In this document: positions 8,225-16,909 of the stretch, in pieces
Position numbering within the stretch: position 1 is the stretch's first letter
How the letters are laid out: each line of letters begins with the position of its first letter
Source: Clostridium sp. 'White wine YQ'
GTDB lineage: Bacteria; Bacillota; Clostridia; Clostridiales; Clostridiaceae
NCBI RefSeq assembly: GCF_028728205.1
Contig: NZ_JAQYUU010000001.1
Location: 547,318 to 611,317, forward strand
Length of the DNA stretch: 64,000 nt
Direction: 5' to 3'
Position numbers and translations under genes: made by a program
Notes under the pieces: generated by a model
Database searches by the model: none
What the model was told of the DNA's origin: nothing
What the model saw: the letters and a program-made list of their open reading frames with translations, nothing else

Positions 8225-9124
8225 GTGAATTTAAAAATAGCTGAATTTCAGAAAGTAATTTCGAAAATTACATCGGAGTTTCAAGAAAATAAGGATGTAC
8301 TAGCCCTCTTAGCTTATGGTTCTCTAGTAAGTGGAGATTTGTGGGAAGAATCCGATATTGATTTATTAGTAATTATAAAGAATGAATTAGATGGAATAAA
8401 AGATATATATATTTATGAAGAAAATATACCAGTACATTATAAACTGATTTCTAAGAGTGTCATTACAGACAAGAAAAATAAGAAAATAAACAAGATGAAT
8501 ATAGATAAAATACTTATATCTTCAAAACTTATTTTCTCAAAGGATGATGATATAACAAAAATTCATAGAGAATTGAGATATTTTCCAGATAATGAAAGAC
8601 AAAGAATGAATTTGGTATATCTTGGAGAAACGCTGAAGGTACTGAGTGTTTTAAAAAAATACATGTATAATCATAGAGATATAACTAGTTACGAAATAGC
8701 AGTAAAATGTATTGACTCTTTTTCTAAGCTATATATAAACAATAGCGACTATTTAGTAAGTAAGGATGCCATTACTATGGCAATTAACTTAAATGATGAT
8801 TTCAAAGTTATAGTTGAAAATGTGTTTTTTTCAAACGAGGATAAAGCAAAGTCCATAAATAGTCTAATAAAATATATAGATAAATATATTAGAAGTAATA
8901 TAAAGAATTGTTGTAGTTTTTTAATTGAACATATAAAGAATAAGAATAATTGGGTAACTTCTCAATTACTAAAAGAGGACGAGCTTTTTAGAGATTTATC
9001 AATTAATATGGAAGATATATTAAAAGAACTATATAAAAATAAGCTGCTTAAGAGTAAAGTTCTAATGCAGAGCTTAAATGGCTTCAGATATAAGGAAAAT
9101 GTTTATTTTTACGATACCCTATAA
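8225..9124 (+). CDS. MNT-type nucleotidyltransferase domain protein
   Basis: The first 60 residues form a minimal nucleotidyltransferase fold with Gly32-Ser33 (YGSLVSGD) and the metal-binding Asp44 and Asp46 (ESDIDLLV). This is the active-site pattern of proteins that transfer AMP or another nucleotide to small molecules or proteins (kanamycin nucleotidyltransferase, MNT antitoxins). The remaining 240 residues are helical and Lys-rich with no motif I recognise. The GTG start follows AGGAGGG. It is alone between two terminators, with no HEPN toxin next to it, so a toxin-antitoxin role has no support here. Confidence 0.75.
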   Translation: MNLKIAEFQKVISKITSEFQENKDVLALLAYGSLVSGDLWEESDIDLLVIIKNELDGIKDIYIYEENIPVHYKLISKSVITDKKNKKINKMNIDKILISSKLIFSKDDDITKIHRELRYFPDNERQRMNLVYLGETLKVLSVLKKYMYNHRDITSYEIAVKCIDSFSKLYINNSDYLVSKDAITMAINLNDDFKVIVENVFFSNEDKAKSINSLIKYIDKYIRSNIKNCCSFLIEHIKNKNNWVTSQLLKEDELFRDLSINMEDILKELYKNKLLKSKVLMQSLNGFRYKENVYFYDTL

Positions 9125-9136
9125 TGGGTATTTTTA
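9114..9136 (+). terminator. Terminator overlapping the end of the nucleotidyltransferase gene
   Basis: ATACCC pairs with GGGTAT around TATAAT, followed by five T residues. The stop codon lies inside the loop region. Confidence 0.65.
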
Positions 9137-9186
9137 CTATTTAGTATATTTATAAAAGTATATATTTTTGAAAAAATGGAGGAGAA

Positions 9187-10593
9187 ATGAAGGAATTTAG
9201 CTTAATTTTTCATGAGGAAATACCAAAGTATATACAATTATCAGATTATATAAAGCATAAAATAGATATTGGGGAGATAAAAGACAGAGAAAAACTACCA
9301 ACAATAAGAGCTTTATCTGAGATGCTTAAAGTAAATAATGTAACCATTGTAAATGCGTATAAAAAGCTTCAGGCAGATGGATATGCAAATATGAAGATGG
9401 GAAGCGGAACTTATGCAAGAAGGAAGGAAGTTATAAGAAGCTTTAATAAGGAATATAATAAAACCTTTAAATTATTAAGTTCTGGAGGCCTTAGAGAGTA
9501 TATTGATTTTACAGGAGAAACTACATCATCCTCTTTCTTCCCAGTTAAAGATCTTCAAAAGGTTATTAATGAAGTATTTGATAGAGATGGGGCAGAGGCA
9601 CTTTTATATCAAGATGTTTTAGGATATGAAAAATTAAGAGAAGAAATTAGTAAAAGGTTTTGGAAAAGTAAATATAGTGTAGATGATATTTTAATAGTTT
9701 CTGGAGCTCAGCAAGGAATAGATATTGCAGCTAAAGCCATATTAAATGTGAATGATAAGGTAATAGTAGAAAGACCAACTTACGGAGGCGCTATTTCAGT
9801 TTTTAGATGGAAGAGGGCAGATATAATTGAAGTACCAATTGAAGATGATGGGATTGATATTGGGATTCTAGAGAAAATATTAAAAAAACATAAGATTAAG
9901 TTTATGTATATAATGAGCTATTTTCAAAATCCAACTGGTATTAGTTATTCTGAAGAAAAGAAAAAGAATCTTATAGAATTAGCTGAAAAATACGATTTTT
10001 ATATTTTGGAAGATGATTACTTATCAGAGCTTATTTATGATAGCAACCTTGTATATAATCCGTTAAAAAGTTATGATATTTATGATAGGGTTATATACAT
10101 AAAAAGTTTTTCTAAAATATTCATGCCAGGAATCAGAATAGGATATGTAATTATTCCGGAAGTATTTAAGGAGAGCATGTATCTTTCAAAGATTAATACA
10201 GATATTTCAACATCTTCTTTAATGCAGAGAGCATTAGAAAGGTATATAGTTAAAGGCTACTGGAGGAAACATATAGAGTATCTAAATGAAGAATATAGAT
10301 CAAGGTATACATTTATCAAACAAATATTAGAAAGAGATTTTAAAGGCATACTTGAGTTTAAAGAACCTAATGGTGGACTTAGTTTTTTGCTCAAGTTTTC
10401 TGAACCAGAGAAATTTAATTCAAGAAAGTTATTCTTTATACTAAGAGATAAAGGAGTATTGATTTCTCCAGGTGCTTTGTTTTTTAGAAAAGAGCAAGAG
10501 GGAGATAAGTATTTTAGAATAGGTTTTTCCCAAACAAATCATGAGAAAATAGAAGAGGGGTTAAATATAATCTTAAAAGAGCTTAGCTTATAA
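9187..10593 (+). CDS. MocR-type regulator (GntR HTH fused to PLP aminotransferase fold)
   Basis: The 468-residue product has an N-terminal GntR winged helix (residues 1-75, with LPTIRALSEMLKVNNVTIVNAYKKL) joined to a fold-type I aminotransferase domain. The PLP lysine is Lys310 in KSFSKIFMPG, and the family segment SYFQNPTG is present. MocR proteins such as PdxR and GabR sense PLP or amino acids and regulate neighbouring genes. A regulatory role is therefore more likely than metabolic transamination, but the target is unknown. The ATG follows GGAGGAG, and the YigZ-family gene starts 14 bases downstream, so the two are probably co-transcribed. Confidence 0.9.
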   Translation: MKEFSLIFHEEIPKYIQLSDYIKHKIDIGEIKDREKLPTIRALSEMLKVNNVTIVNAYKKLQADGYANMKMGSGTYARRKEVIRSFNKEYNKTFKLLSSGGLREYIDFTGETTSSSFFPVKDLQKVINEVFDRDGAEALLYQDVLGYEKLREEISKRFWKSKYSVDDILIVSGAQQGIDIAAKAILNVNDKVIVERPTYGGAISVFRWKRADIIEVPIEDDGIDIGILEKILKKHKIKFMYIMSYFQNPTGISYSEEKKKNLIELAEKYDFYILEDDYLSELIYDSNLVYNPLKSYDIYDRVIYIKSFSKIFMPGIRIGYVIIPEVFKESMYLSKINTDISTSSLMQRALERYIVKGYWRKHIEYLNEEYRSRYTFIKQILERDFKGILEFKEPNGGLSFLLKFSEPEKFNSRKLFFILRDKGVLISPGALFFRKEQEGDKYFRIGFSQTNHEKIEEGLNIILKELSL

Positions 10594-10607
10594 GGAGGAG
10601 AATCTTA

Positions 10608-11261
10608 ATGTCTTATTTAACGATAAAAAAGCAGGCTAATGATGAGTTTGATGAAAAAAAATCACAGTTTATAGGGTATATTAAAAGAGTAGAATCAGAG
10701 GATGAGGCAAAAGAATTCGTTCAAGAAATTAAGAATATGCATAAAATGGCTACACATAATTGCTGGGCATATGTTATAGGCGAGAACCTAGGAATTCAGC
10801 GTTATTCTGACGATGGGGAACCTCAAGGAACTGCAGGCATACCAATTTTAGAAGTAATTAAGAAAACAGGATTAACTGATTGTGCTATTGTTGTTACTAG
10901 GTATTTTGGAGGAGTTTTACTTGGAGCAGGTGGACTAACTAGGGCATATACAAAGGGTGCATCAATTGCTATTAAAGCTGGGGGAATTGTTGAGAAAGTT
11001 AAGGGAACGCCTATTGAAATAAATATTAATTATGATTTGCTTGGCAAGGTTCAGTATATTTGTGGAGAAAATAATTGGGTAATTGAAAATACAGATTACA
11101 CGGATAATGTAAAAATTACGCTTATACTTGAACTTGAAGAAGGGGAGAAGGCAATAAAAGAAATAATGAATACCACCAATGGAAAAGCAGCTATAAGCAA
11201 GGGGAGTTTAGGGACATATTTTAAAGAACAAAACAGGCTTTTTGAAAGCATTGATAACTAG
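10608..11261 (+). CDS. YigZ/IMPACT family protein (UPF0029)
   Basis: The 217-residue soluble protein has the UPF0029 signature region YSDDGEPQGTAGIPIL followed by VTRYFGGVLLGAGGL, which defines the YigZ/IMPACT family. The eukaryotic relative regulates translation under stress through GCN1. The bacterial role is not established. The C-terminal ferredoxin-like half (DUF1949 type) is present. It starts 14 bases after the MocR gene behind AAGGAGGAG. Confidence 0.9.
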   Translation: MSYLTIKKQANDEFDEKKSQFIGYIKRVESEDEAKEFVQEIKNMHKMATHNCWAYVIGENLGIQRYSDDGEPQGTAGIPILEVIKKTGLTDCAIVVTRYFGGVLLGAGGLTRAYTKGASIAIKAGGIVEKVKGTPIEININYDLLGKVQYICGENNWVIENTDYTDNVKITLILELEEGEKAIKEIMNTTNGKAAISKGSLGTYFKEQNRLFESIDN

Positions 11262-11289
11262 GGGGCACTTAAAATGTGCTCTTTTGAGG

Positions 11290-11319
11290 TTGCAGAAAAA
11301 AAATCTACTATGTTATAAT
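11290..11319 (+). promoter_or_regulatory. Promoter upstream of yebC
   Basis: TTGCAG at 11290-11295 and a perfect TATAAT at 11314-11319 with 18-base spacing. It implies a leader of about 150 bases before yebC. Confidence 0.6.
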
Positions 11320-11330
11320 GGTTTAGGATT

Positions 11331-11440
11331 ATTATATAATATAATGCAAAAATCATAGTACATCTTATTGTCAAACTCTTAGTTGAAGCGTCTAAGAGCT
11401 TAACAGTGACATGTAAATTCTTTAATGCATTATATATAAT
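11331..11440 (+). repeat. Structured leader/palindrome upstream of yebC
   Basis: Outer arms ATAATGCA (11341-11348) and TGCATTAT (11426-11433) pair, flanked by further A/T complementarity. Inside them TACA and TGTCA pair with TGACATGTA, and CTCTTAG pairs with CTAAGAG to form the tip. The whole lies between the promoter and the yebC ribosome binding site, so it should be transcribed. Confidence 0.55.
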
Positions 11441-11476
11441 ACAAACTTTTAAGGTACAAAGTTAGGAGGAAGTTTA

Positions 11477-12214
11477 ATGTCAGGACATTCAAAATGGCAT
11501 AATATACAAGCAAAAAAAGGTAAGACAGATGCTAAAAGAGGTAAAATCTTTACAAAGATAGGTAAAGAGATTATGGTTAGTGTAAAAAATGGAGGACCAA
11601 ATCCAGAATCTAACTCTAAATTAAGAGATGTTATAGCAAAAGCTAAGGCTGAAAATATGCCTAATGATACTATTACTAGAGCAATTAAAAAAGCTTCAGG
11701 TGAATTAGGTTCTGTTAACTATGAAACAATAGTATATGAAGGATACGGTCCATCAGGAGTAGCTGTTATAGTTGAAACTCTAACAGACAATAAAAATAGA
11801 TCTGCAGGTAATGTTAGAAGTGCCTTTACTAAAGGTGGCGGAAACATGGGAGCATCAGGTTGTGTTGGGTTCATGTTCCAAGAAAAAGGCGAAATAGTAA
11901 TAGAAAAAGAAGATAAAGATGAAGATGAAATCATGATGTTAGCTTTAGATGCTGGTGCAGAAGACTTTGCTTCAGAAGAAGAAGTGTTTGTAGTAACAAC
12001 TACACCAGATGATTTTGGAGCAGTTAGAGAAGCGTTAGAAGCGGCTGGATTAGAATTCTTAGAAGCAGCTGTAAAGATGATACCAGATACATATACAGCT
12101 ATTAATGAAGATGATGCTAAGAAGTTCCAAAAGATGCTTGATTTACTTGAAGATGATGATGACGTTCAAGATGTTTATCACAATGCTGAGTTCCCAGAAG
12201 GATGGGAAGGCTAG
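11477..12214 (+). CDS. yebC: YebC/PmpR family protein
   Basis: The 245-residue acidic cytosolic protein begins with the highly conserved [20 protein letters not shown]. YebC-family members were first described as DNA-binding regulators (PmpR); in several bacteria a YebC subset helps ribosomes translate polyproline, so both roles are possible. The family segments [13 protein letters not shown] and [14 protein letters not shown] are present. The length is normal. The ATG follows AGGAGGAAG. Transcription probably comes from the promoter at 11290-11319. Confidence 0.95.
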   Translation: MSGHSKWHNIQAKKGKTDAKRGKIFTKIGKEIMVSVKNGGPNPESNSKLRDVIAKAKAENMPNDTITRAIKKASGELGSVNYETIVYEGYGPSGVAVIVETLTDNKNRSAGNVRSAFTKGGGNMGASGCVGFMFQEKGEIVIEKEDKDEDEIMMLALDAGAEDFASEEEVFVVTTTPDDFGAVREALEAAGLEFLEAAVKMIPDTYTAINEDDAKKFQKMLDLLEDDDDVQDVYHNAEFPEGWEG

Positions 12215-12347
12215 TAGATAAATCAATGGTTTAGTCTAAATTGTTGATGTTAAGTTGCCGTTATCTATTATGGTAAACATTAAAAAAACTAACCCATTAT
12301 GGTATAAGTTCAATTTCTGTTAAAGCCGTTATGGATATGCAAGTAGT

Positions 12348-12392
12348 ACACCTTTATAAACTTATATAAAAGTTTATAAAGGTGTATTTTTT
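12348..12392 (+). terminator. 16-bp perfect hairpin with T-tract, abutting the integrase remnant
   Basis: ACACCTTTATAAACTT and its exact complement flank a 6-base loop, followed by ATTTTTT. It is probably a yebC terminator. The ATG of the truncated integrase comes directly after the T-tract, and that gene's only ribosome-binding candidate (AAAGGTG) lies inside the right arm. Confidence 0.75.
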
Positions 12393-12758
12393 ATGTTATT
12401 AGAAGAAGTGTTAAAAGAATTTATTTTTGATTGTGAGATTAGAAAGATGAGTAGCAGGACAATAAAAAATTATAAAAACAATAACCGAAGGTTTTTTAAT
12501 TTTATAGAAGGTGAGTTTGATATAACGAAGTTAGAGGAAGTGTCACATTTACATATTAAGAAATATTTTAAATTTCTTATTAGTAAGGGGTTAAGTGAAG
12601 TCTATGTTAATGGAATACTTAAATGCTTAAGGGCATTCTTTGTATACAGTGTAAAGGAAGAGTATCTGTTAAAGAGTCCTTGTTTAAATGTAAGTTGGCA
12701 GAGAGAACCAAAGACTATCATTAATACATTTACCGATGATGAAGTAGTATTAATTTGA
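12393..12758 (+). pseudogene. Truncated tyrosine recombinase (N-terminal SAM-like domain only)
   Basis: The 121 residues match the N-terminal core-binding part of phage/Xer-type integrases: a helical opening, MSSRTIKNYKNNNRRFFNFI, then KCLRAFFVYSVKEEYL and the linker NTFTDDEV just before the catalytic domain would start. The catalytic domain with its Arg...His-x-x-Arg...Tyr is absent, and I see no continuation in other frames downstream. No active recombinase can be made. It is the first gene of an accessory stretch after yebC and may mark an old insertion site. Confidence 0.75.
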
Positions 12759-12859
12759 ATTATTGTAATTGAATGGTATAATTTAATCAATATATTGACT
12801 GGAGTTTTTATATTATTACGATTCTACAAATTTATATATGATATGGGGGTAGATTTAAT

Positions 12860-13582
12860 ATGGAAAGAATAGCATTAATTTCTGATATTCATGCTAATAT
12901 ACCTGCTTTGGAAGCAGTGCTATTAGATATAAAAAATAGGGGAATTAGTAGAATTATGTGTTTAGGAGATTTAGCAGGTAAAGGTGCAAGCCCTCAAGTT
13001 GCAGTTGATACAATAAGAAATAATTGTGAAGTTGTTTTAAAAGGAAATTGGGATTATCTTATTTCTGAAGTAAATGATAGTTATTTTTTAGAATGGAATA
13101 GTTCTCGATTGAATCAAAGTCAATTAAGGTATTTAAAGGAGTTACCATTGTATTTTGATTTCTACATGAGTGGTAAATTAATAAGATTATGTCATGCTTC
13201 TCCTACAAATGTGTTTGATAGTGTCCAATCCACAGCAACTATTGAAGAGAAGTTAAGATTATTTAACCCGCCAAGCAATGAAACTAAAGAATGTGATGTG
13301 CTTATATATGGGCATATACATGTGGCGTATATACAAAATTTTAATCAGAAAACTATAATTAATTTAGGGAGTGTAGGGGTTCCGTTGAAAGTGTCTCAAG
13401 CCTCTTATGGGATTATTGAAGGAATGTACGGGGCTATAGAAGAGTCCAGTATTTCAATTTCATTAGTTAGAGTTCCCTATAATGTTGAAAAGGCAATTAA
13501 AGAGGCGAAAGATATTGATGTGCCAGATTTTGAAAAGTATTCCCACGAATTAAGAACTGGTGAAATTTATAGTATTAATTAA
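12860..13582 (+). CDS. Metallophosphoesterase (calcineurin-like)
   Basis: The 240-residue soluble protein has the metallophosphoesterase motifs in order: SDIHAN at residues 8-13, GDLAGKG near residue 37, GNWD near residue 62, a CHAS segment, and YGHIHVAY carrying the final metal-binding His residues. It belongs to the YfcE/DUF2437-like group that hydrolyses phosphodiesters or phosphomonoesters; the substrate cannot be inferred. The ATG follows GGGGG. It is monocistronic, preceded by the integrase remnant and followed by a long gap. Confidence 0.88.
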   Translation: MERIALISDIHANIPALEAVLLDIKNRGISRIMCLGDLAGKGASPQVAVDTIRNNCEVVLKGNWDYLISEVNDSYFLEWNSSRLNQSQLRYLKELPLYFDFYMSGKLIRLCHASPTNVFDSVQSTATIEEKLRLFNPPSNETKECDVLIYGHIHVAYIQNFNQKTIINLGSVGVPLKVSQASYGIIEGMYGAIEESSISISLVRVPYNVEKAIKEAKDIDVPDFEKYSHELRTGEIYSIN

Positions 13583-14028
13583 ATAAAATTATTTAATCAG
13601 TTACATCGTTAGTTCAAAGTATTCTGATAAGATGCATCAAAGTAGAATTGCAAAAGTAACCTCGCTATCTAAATTAACGGATATTATTTCTTTTTCTAAT
13701 AAAAACCCCCTATAGTAATTCAACAAGTTATTTTACCTCTATGGGACAAAATGTCGAAAACTATTTTAAAGCTTGTGTTATGGGTATAGTTATTGTGGCA
13801 AACTATATAATCCTTTTCCTTGGGATAGGCTAATAATTAATTTGCTTTTAAATTTTCCTATATGTAGCTAGAGTAATTTTAATTTTAAGTCATAAGGGAA
13901 TGGTATAAGTCCTTTAATTAAATTCAATCTTAAAAAGTTGAGTTAGCTAATACACAAAGGAAAGGATTAACGGAAAGCCTTAATTGAATTTCGTAAATAT
14001 TATTTTACAATGTTCAGGAGGTTAAAAA
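13583..14028. other. 446-base gap without a recognisable gene
   Basis: I find no ORF with a ribosome binding site and no terminator or riboswitch that I recognise. A short hydrophobic reading frame near 13779-13830 has no start context. The base composition is less AT-biased than in most gaps, which fits decayed coding DNA, but I cannot identify a parent gene. Confidence 0.5.
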
Positions 14029-14577
14029 GTGTGTAAAATGCAAGGTATAATTGTGTTCGGAGCAAATGGAAGTGGCAAGTCTACACTTGGACGTGAATTG
14101 GCAAATATATTGAACTTTAAGTATATGGACATTGAAGATTATCACTTTGAAAAGTCAGAATTTCCATATACCATAGAACGCGCGAATGAGGATTGTTTGA
14201 ATTTAATGCTCGCTGACATAAAAAAACATCACTCCTTTGTCATTTCTGCGGTCACTGGAGACTTTGGCGATACAATTCCGCAGTTGTACGAACTCGCTGT
14301 ATTTATATCAGCACCAATTGAACTACGTATAAAACGTATAGAGCAGCGTGAGTATGAGAAACATGGAGAACGCATTCGCGAAGGTGGCGATATGCATGAG
14401 CAGCATTTGAAGTTTGTTGATTTCGTAGCCTCACGTCCTCTATCAAAAATCGAGCAATGGGGAGAAATGCTTATGTGTCCAGTAATCTGTGTTGATGGCA
14501 CAGAGGATTGGCGTATAAATGCAGTCAATATAGCGGAACGTTTTTATGATAAAAATAGTTTTTCAAAGCAACAATGA
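14029..14577 (+). CDS. P-loop kinase-like ATPase with foreign codon use
   Basis: The 182-residue protein has Walker A GANGSGKST near residues 10-18 and the size and layout of small-molecule or nucleotide kinases (shikimate/gluconate/adenylate kinase-like). An Arg-rich lid (RIKRIEQREYEKHGERIREG) lies near residue 105. The substrate is unknown. The GTG start lies 7 bases after AGGAGG; the in-frame ATG at 14038 is too far from it. Arginine is mostly CGT/CGC here, while neighbours use AGA, and the GC content is visibly higher, so recent transfer is likely. It overlaps the next gene by 4 bases. Confidence 0.75.
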   Translation: MCKMQGIIVFGANGSGKSTLGRELANILNFKYMDIEDYHFEKSEFPYTIERANEDCLNLMLADIKKHHSFVISAVTGDFGDTIPQLYELAVFISAPIELRIKRIEQREYEKHGERIREGGDMHEQHLKFVDFVASRPLSKIEQWGEMLMCPVICVDGTEDWRINAVNIAERFYDKNSFSKQQ

Positions 14578-15107
14578 GTATATATAAGGAAAGTAGAAAA
14601 ATACGTTTTCCAATAATATGGTTTTCAGGTGGAGACATTCGAAAACTTCTTAAATATTTAGAAAAGGCGAATCAAAGGATTGAATGGATAGCTATTGATA
14701 TATTAATGGGTATGCCATTTAGCAATTTTAAATGGCTAATTGATAATGATGAAATTCATGTGATTAAAGATAATGAGTTTACTGGTAAGTTTTTATATAA
14801 TGAAGAAATAATAAGTGGAGATAAATTGTTTGATAAAGCAGTTAGTAATACTTACTATATGATATTTGTGACACTAAGAGCGTTTTTGAATGAAAGTGAG
14901 GTACAAAGGGTATCAACATATAGGGAGTTTTTAGAAAGTAGTTGTGAAATTGCTTTTGGTGTATATGATTGCTCAGAGGTTATATTTTGGAGTAAAGAGG
15001 AACAATTAGTATCTAAGATGTACAACTATTGTTTATCAAAAGGATATAACAAGGTTAAATATATTAGTGAAGATGATTTAATTAAAGGTATATATCATAT
15101 TGAATAA
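14574..15107 (+). CDS. Unknown protein, DUF2691-like
   Basis: The 177-residue soluble protein has no membrane segment. Its layout (an N-terminal beta-rich domain, YNEEIISGDKLF, STYREFLESSCEIAF and DCSEVIFWSKEEQLV) recalls Bacillus DUF2691 proteins, from memory only. The ATG overlaps the stop of the kinase-like gene (ATGA), indicating translational coupling, yet this gene has normal AT-rich, AGA-using codons. The two therefore probably have different histories or have been brought together recently. The function is unknown. Confidence 0.5.
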   Translation: MSIYKESRKIRFPIIWFSGGDIRKLLKYLEKANQRIEWIAIDILMGMPFSNFKWLIDNDEIHVIKDNEFTGKFLYNEEIISGDKLFDKAVSNTYYMIFVTLRAFLNESEVQRVSTYREFLESSCEIAFGVYDCSEVIFWSKEEQLVSKMYNYCLSKGYNKVKYISEDDLIKGIYHIE

Positions 15108-15153
15108 ACCAAGTTCATAATAAAGTAATAATTAGAGTTTTGGAGTGATATTT

Positions 15154-15495
15154 ATGGATCTTTTCCGTCCAGTTGGTAAAGCTGAGTTAGAGTTAATTGA
15201 AAAGAGCAATTATACATTATTCCCACCGAGATTACCTCAACAACCTATTTTTTATCCAGTACTTAATCAAAAATATGCAGAGGAAATTGCCCAGAGGTGG
15301 AATACGCAGGATTCTAGTTCTCAGTATAAAGGATACGTTTTGAAATTTGAAATTGATGATGCATATATTTCTCAATTTGAAGTGCAAACTGTAGGACGTA
15401 GCTATCATCAAGAATTATGGATTACAGCAGAAGAGCTGGAGAACTTTAATAAATTCATAGTTGGAAAAATACAGGTAATTAAAGTGTTTGAATAA
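15154..15495 (+). CDS. Small ADP-ribosylation/crystallin J1-annotated family protein
   Basis: The 113-residue protein contains DLFRPVGKAELELIEKS, FPPRLPQQPIFYPVLN and FEVQTVGRSYHQELWI. This small family is commonly labelled ADP-ribosylation/crystallin J1, though it lacks the full ADP-ribosylglycohydrolase domain; its activity is unproven. The GTG at 15145 is part of the ribosome binding site, so the ATG at 15154 is preferred. It stands alone, with a terminator downstream. Confidence 0.7.
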   Translation: MDLFRPVGKAELELIEKSNYTLFPPRLPQQPIFYPVLNQKYAEEIAQRWNTQDSSSQYKGYVLKFEIDDAYISQFEVQTVGRSYHQELWITAEELENFNKFIVGKIQVIKVFE

Positions 15496-15529
15496 TGAAA
15501 TTTATAAATTAAAGACTTAGAAGAATGAA

Positions 15530-15590
15530 AGTAGAGGAGACTCTACTTTTTATTTGCAAATAAAAAGAGCAGATATGCCAATATCTGCTC
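15530..15590. terminator. Two adjacent terminator-type hairpins
   Basis: GTAGAG/CTCTAC (15531-15546) followed by TTTTT ends the upstream + strand gene. GAGCAGATAT/ATATCTGCTC (15567-15590) has a T-tract on the minus strand and would stop minus-strand transcription that passes the gene ending at 15767. Confidence 0.75.
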
Positions 15591-15725
15591 GGTTTTACTG
15601 ACTAATTAAGTCCCACTTGGAGACCTGAAATCCGTATAATTATACTAGCATTTTGAACAGTGAGAGGCAAGAGTTTTTATTTTCCATATGTTTAGTCTTA
15701 CAATATAAAACACTTAAATTATAAT

Positions 15726-15768
15726 AAAAAATAACCATTCTTTGTGTGAGTAAAGGATGGTTATTTTT
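15726..15768 (-). terminator. Terminator of the minus-strand unknown gene
   Basis: AAAATAACCAT pairs with ATGGTTATTTT, extended to CTTT/AAAG with one mismatch. The stop codon of the minus-strand gene lies at its edge. Confidence 0.8.
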
Positions 15769-16258
15769 ATAATATAGTTATTTGATCTTCCTCTTGTAAT
15801 CTTTGTAAAGCTCCTATAGCTCTAAAAACAAGACCGCTAATAACTACTTTATAGCCAAAAGTTATATTTATGTTTGGGGTTATGGTCCCCTTAGCAGTTC
15901 CTGATTCTATGTTTTGTTCTCTTTCTACAAGTCTTATCTCAGCAATTTCACTAAGTATGGTAGCTGAGCACAATGTAAGTAGTGATGATAGTGCCGCTAA
16001 TTGCGTTGCTTCCAAAGGATTGGAAGACTTAATGCCATTTTGTCTATCAAGAATTAGTTGTCTGTTTTTATTTGCAGAAGCAAGAAGCGATAAATTAGCT
16101 AGTATAGAAATCATAGTCCCTTGTATTTCTCTTTCTATTAGCTCTAAGTCTAACTGATCATTACCAGTATTTATAACATTATTGCTGGTACCACCAGAAG
16201 GAGTTGATGTATTGGTTGAAGTATTCGTAGTCTGATTTCCAGTTCTATTAGCAGGCAT
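15767..16258 (-). CDS. Unknown protein with Thr/Asn/Ser-rich N-terminus
   Basis: The 163-residue product starts with about 30 residues of Thr, Asn, Ser and Gly low complexity. A helical domain follows (LELIEREIQGTMISILANL, LLASANKNRQLILDRQ, LAALSSLLTLCSATILSEIAEI), then a beta-type tail with ITPNINITFGYKVVISG. No signal peptide or clear membrane helix is evident. I do not recognise the family; a spore- or coat-associated role is only a guess from the composition. The ATG at 16258 follows GGAGGTGG. It lies between two oppositely oriented transcription units. Confidence 0.65.
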   Translation of the reverse strand: MPANRTGNQTTNTSTNTSTPSGGTSNNVINTGNDQLDLELIEREIQGTMISILANLSLLASANKNRQLILDRQNGIKSSNPLEATQLAALSSLLTLCSATILSEIAEIRLVEREQNIESGTAKGTITPNINITFGYKVVISGLVFRAIGALQRLQEEDQITIL

Positions 16259-16455
16259 TATACCACCTCCTCTAATATAATATTAAGATTAAAGTCAATT
16301 GTTCACCAGATTTTGATTTTTTGATTTTAGTTGAGGGTGTTATGAAATGTGAAAAAATAAAATCAGAAAAGTTTAAAAATTCTGATAATTTAAAGAGGAA
16401 TTTGGAGTTTTCGCTAGAATATGTATATATATAATATATAGTAAGGGGGATTATT

Positions 16456-16866
16456 ATGATTTTAATTTGGGATGATAATTTCACTACTGGAATTGATAGT
16501 ATAGATAATCATCACAAAGAGTTATTTCTACTTATTAATAAATCATTACAAGCTATGAAAAAAGGTAAACAATCCATGGATATTATAAGTTCATTAGATT
16601 ATTTAGAAAAGCATGTAATAGAGCATTTTAAAGAAGAAGAAGAAATTCAAAAAAATAATAGTTATCCTAATTATACATTGCAACATATACAGCATGAACA
16701 GTTTAAAAAGGAACTTAAAGATTTAAGAAGAACATTTGCAACTTCTGGCGCATCAACATTATTTATAATTAATGCTCAAAAATCTATAGCTACTTGGTGG
16801 GTAAATCATATAAGTAATATGGATAAGGATTTTGGTAGGTTTTTATTAGAGAAAAACTATAATTGA
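16456..16866 (+). CDS. Bacteriohemerythrin-like protein with one ligand replaced
   Basis: The 136-residue four-helix protein belongs to the family that binds O2 at a diiron site. It has His20 (HHKELF), His57/Glu61 (HFKEEE), His80 (QHEQF) and His118/Asp123 (HISNMD). The position expected to hold the first His of HxxxH is Gln76 (Y-P-N-Y-T-L-Q-H-I-Q-H), with a His shifted to 77. The diiron site may therefore be altered or lost. The second hemerythrin in this window has the full set. The ATG follows AAGGGGG and a terminator follows the gene. Confidence 0.85.
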   Translation: MILIWDDNFTTGIDSIDNHHKELFLLINKSLQAMKKGKQSMDIISSLDYLEKHVIEHFKEEEEIQKNNSYPNYTLQHIQHEQFKKELKDLRRTFATSGASTLFIINAQKSIATWWVNHISNMDKDFGRFLLEKNYN

Positions 16867-16909
16867 TGAACCTAATATAAACTTCAAAACTAAACAATGA
16901 ATTTAAATA

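Noticed and set aside
8225..9124. MNT/HEPN toxin-antitoxin pair
   Set aside because: The nucleotidyltransferase stands alone between terminators and no HEPN-like gene adjoins it.
11262..11290. GGGGCACTT...GTGCTCTTTT as a terminator after the YigZ-family gene
   Set aside because: The stem is only about five pairs with a short T-run, so termination is uncertain.
12348..12392. Hairpin as a recombination site of the integrase
   Set aside because: A perfect stem followed by a T-tract is explained by termination, and no second copy that could serve as an att pair is seen.
13779..13830. Short hydrophobic frame in the 446-base gap
   Set aside because: No ribosome binding site and too short to tell from chance.
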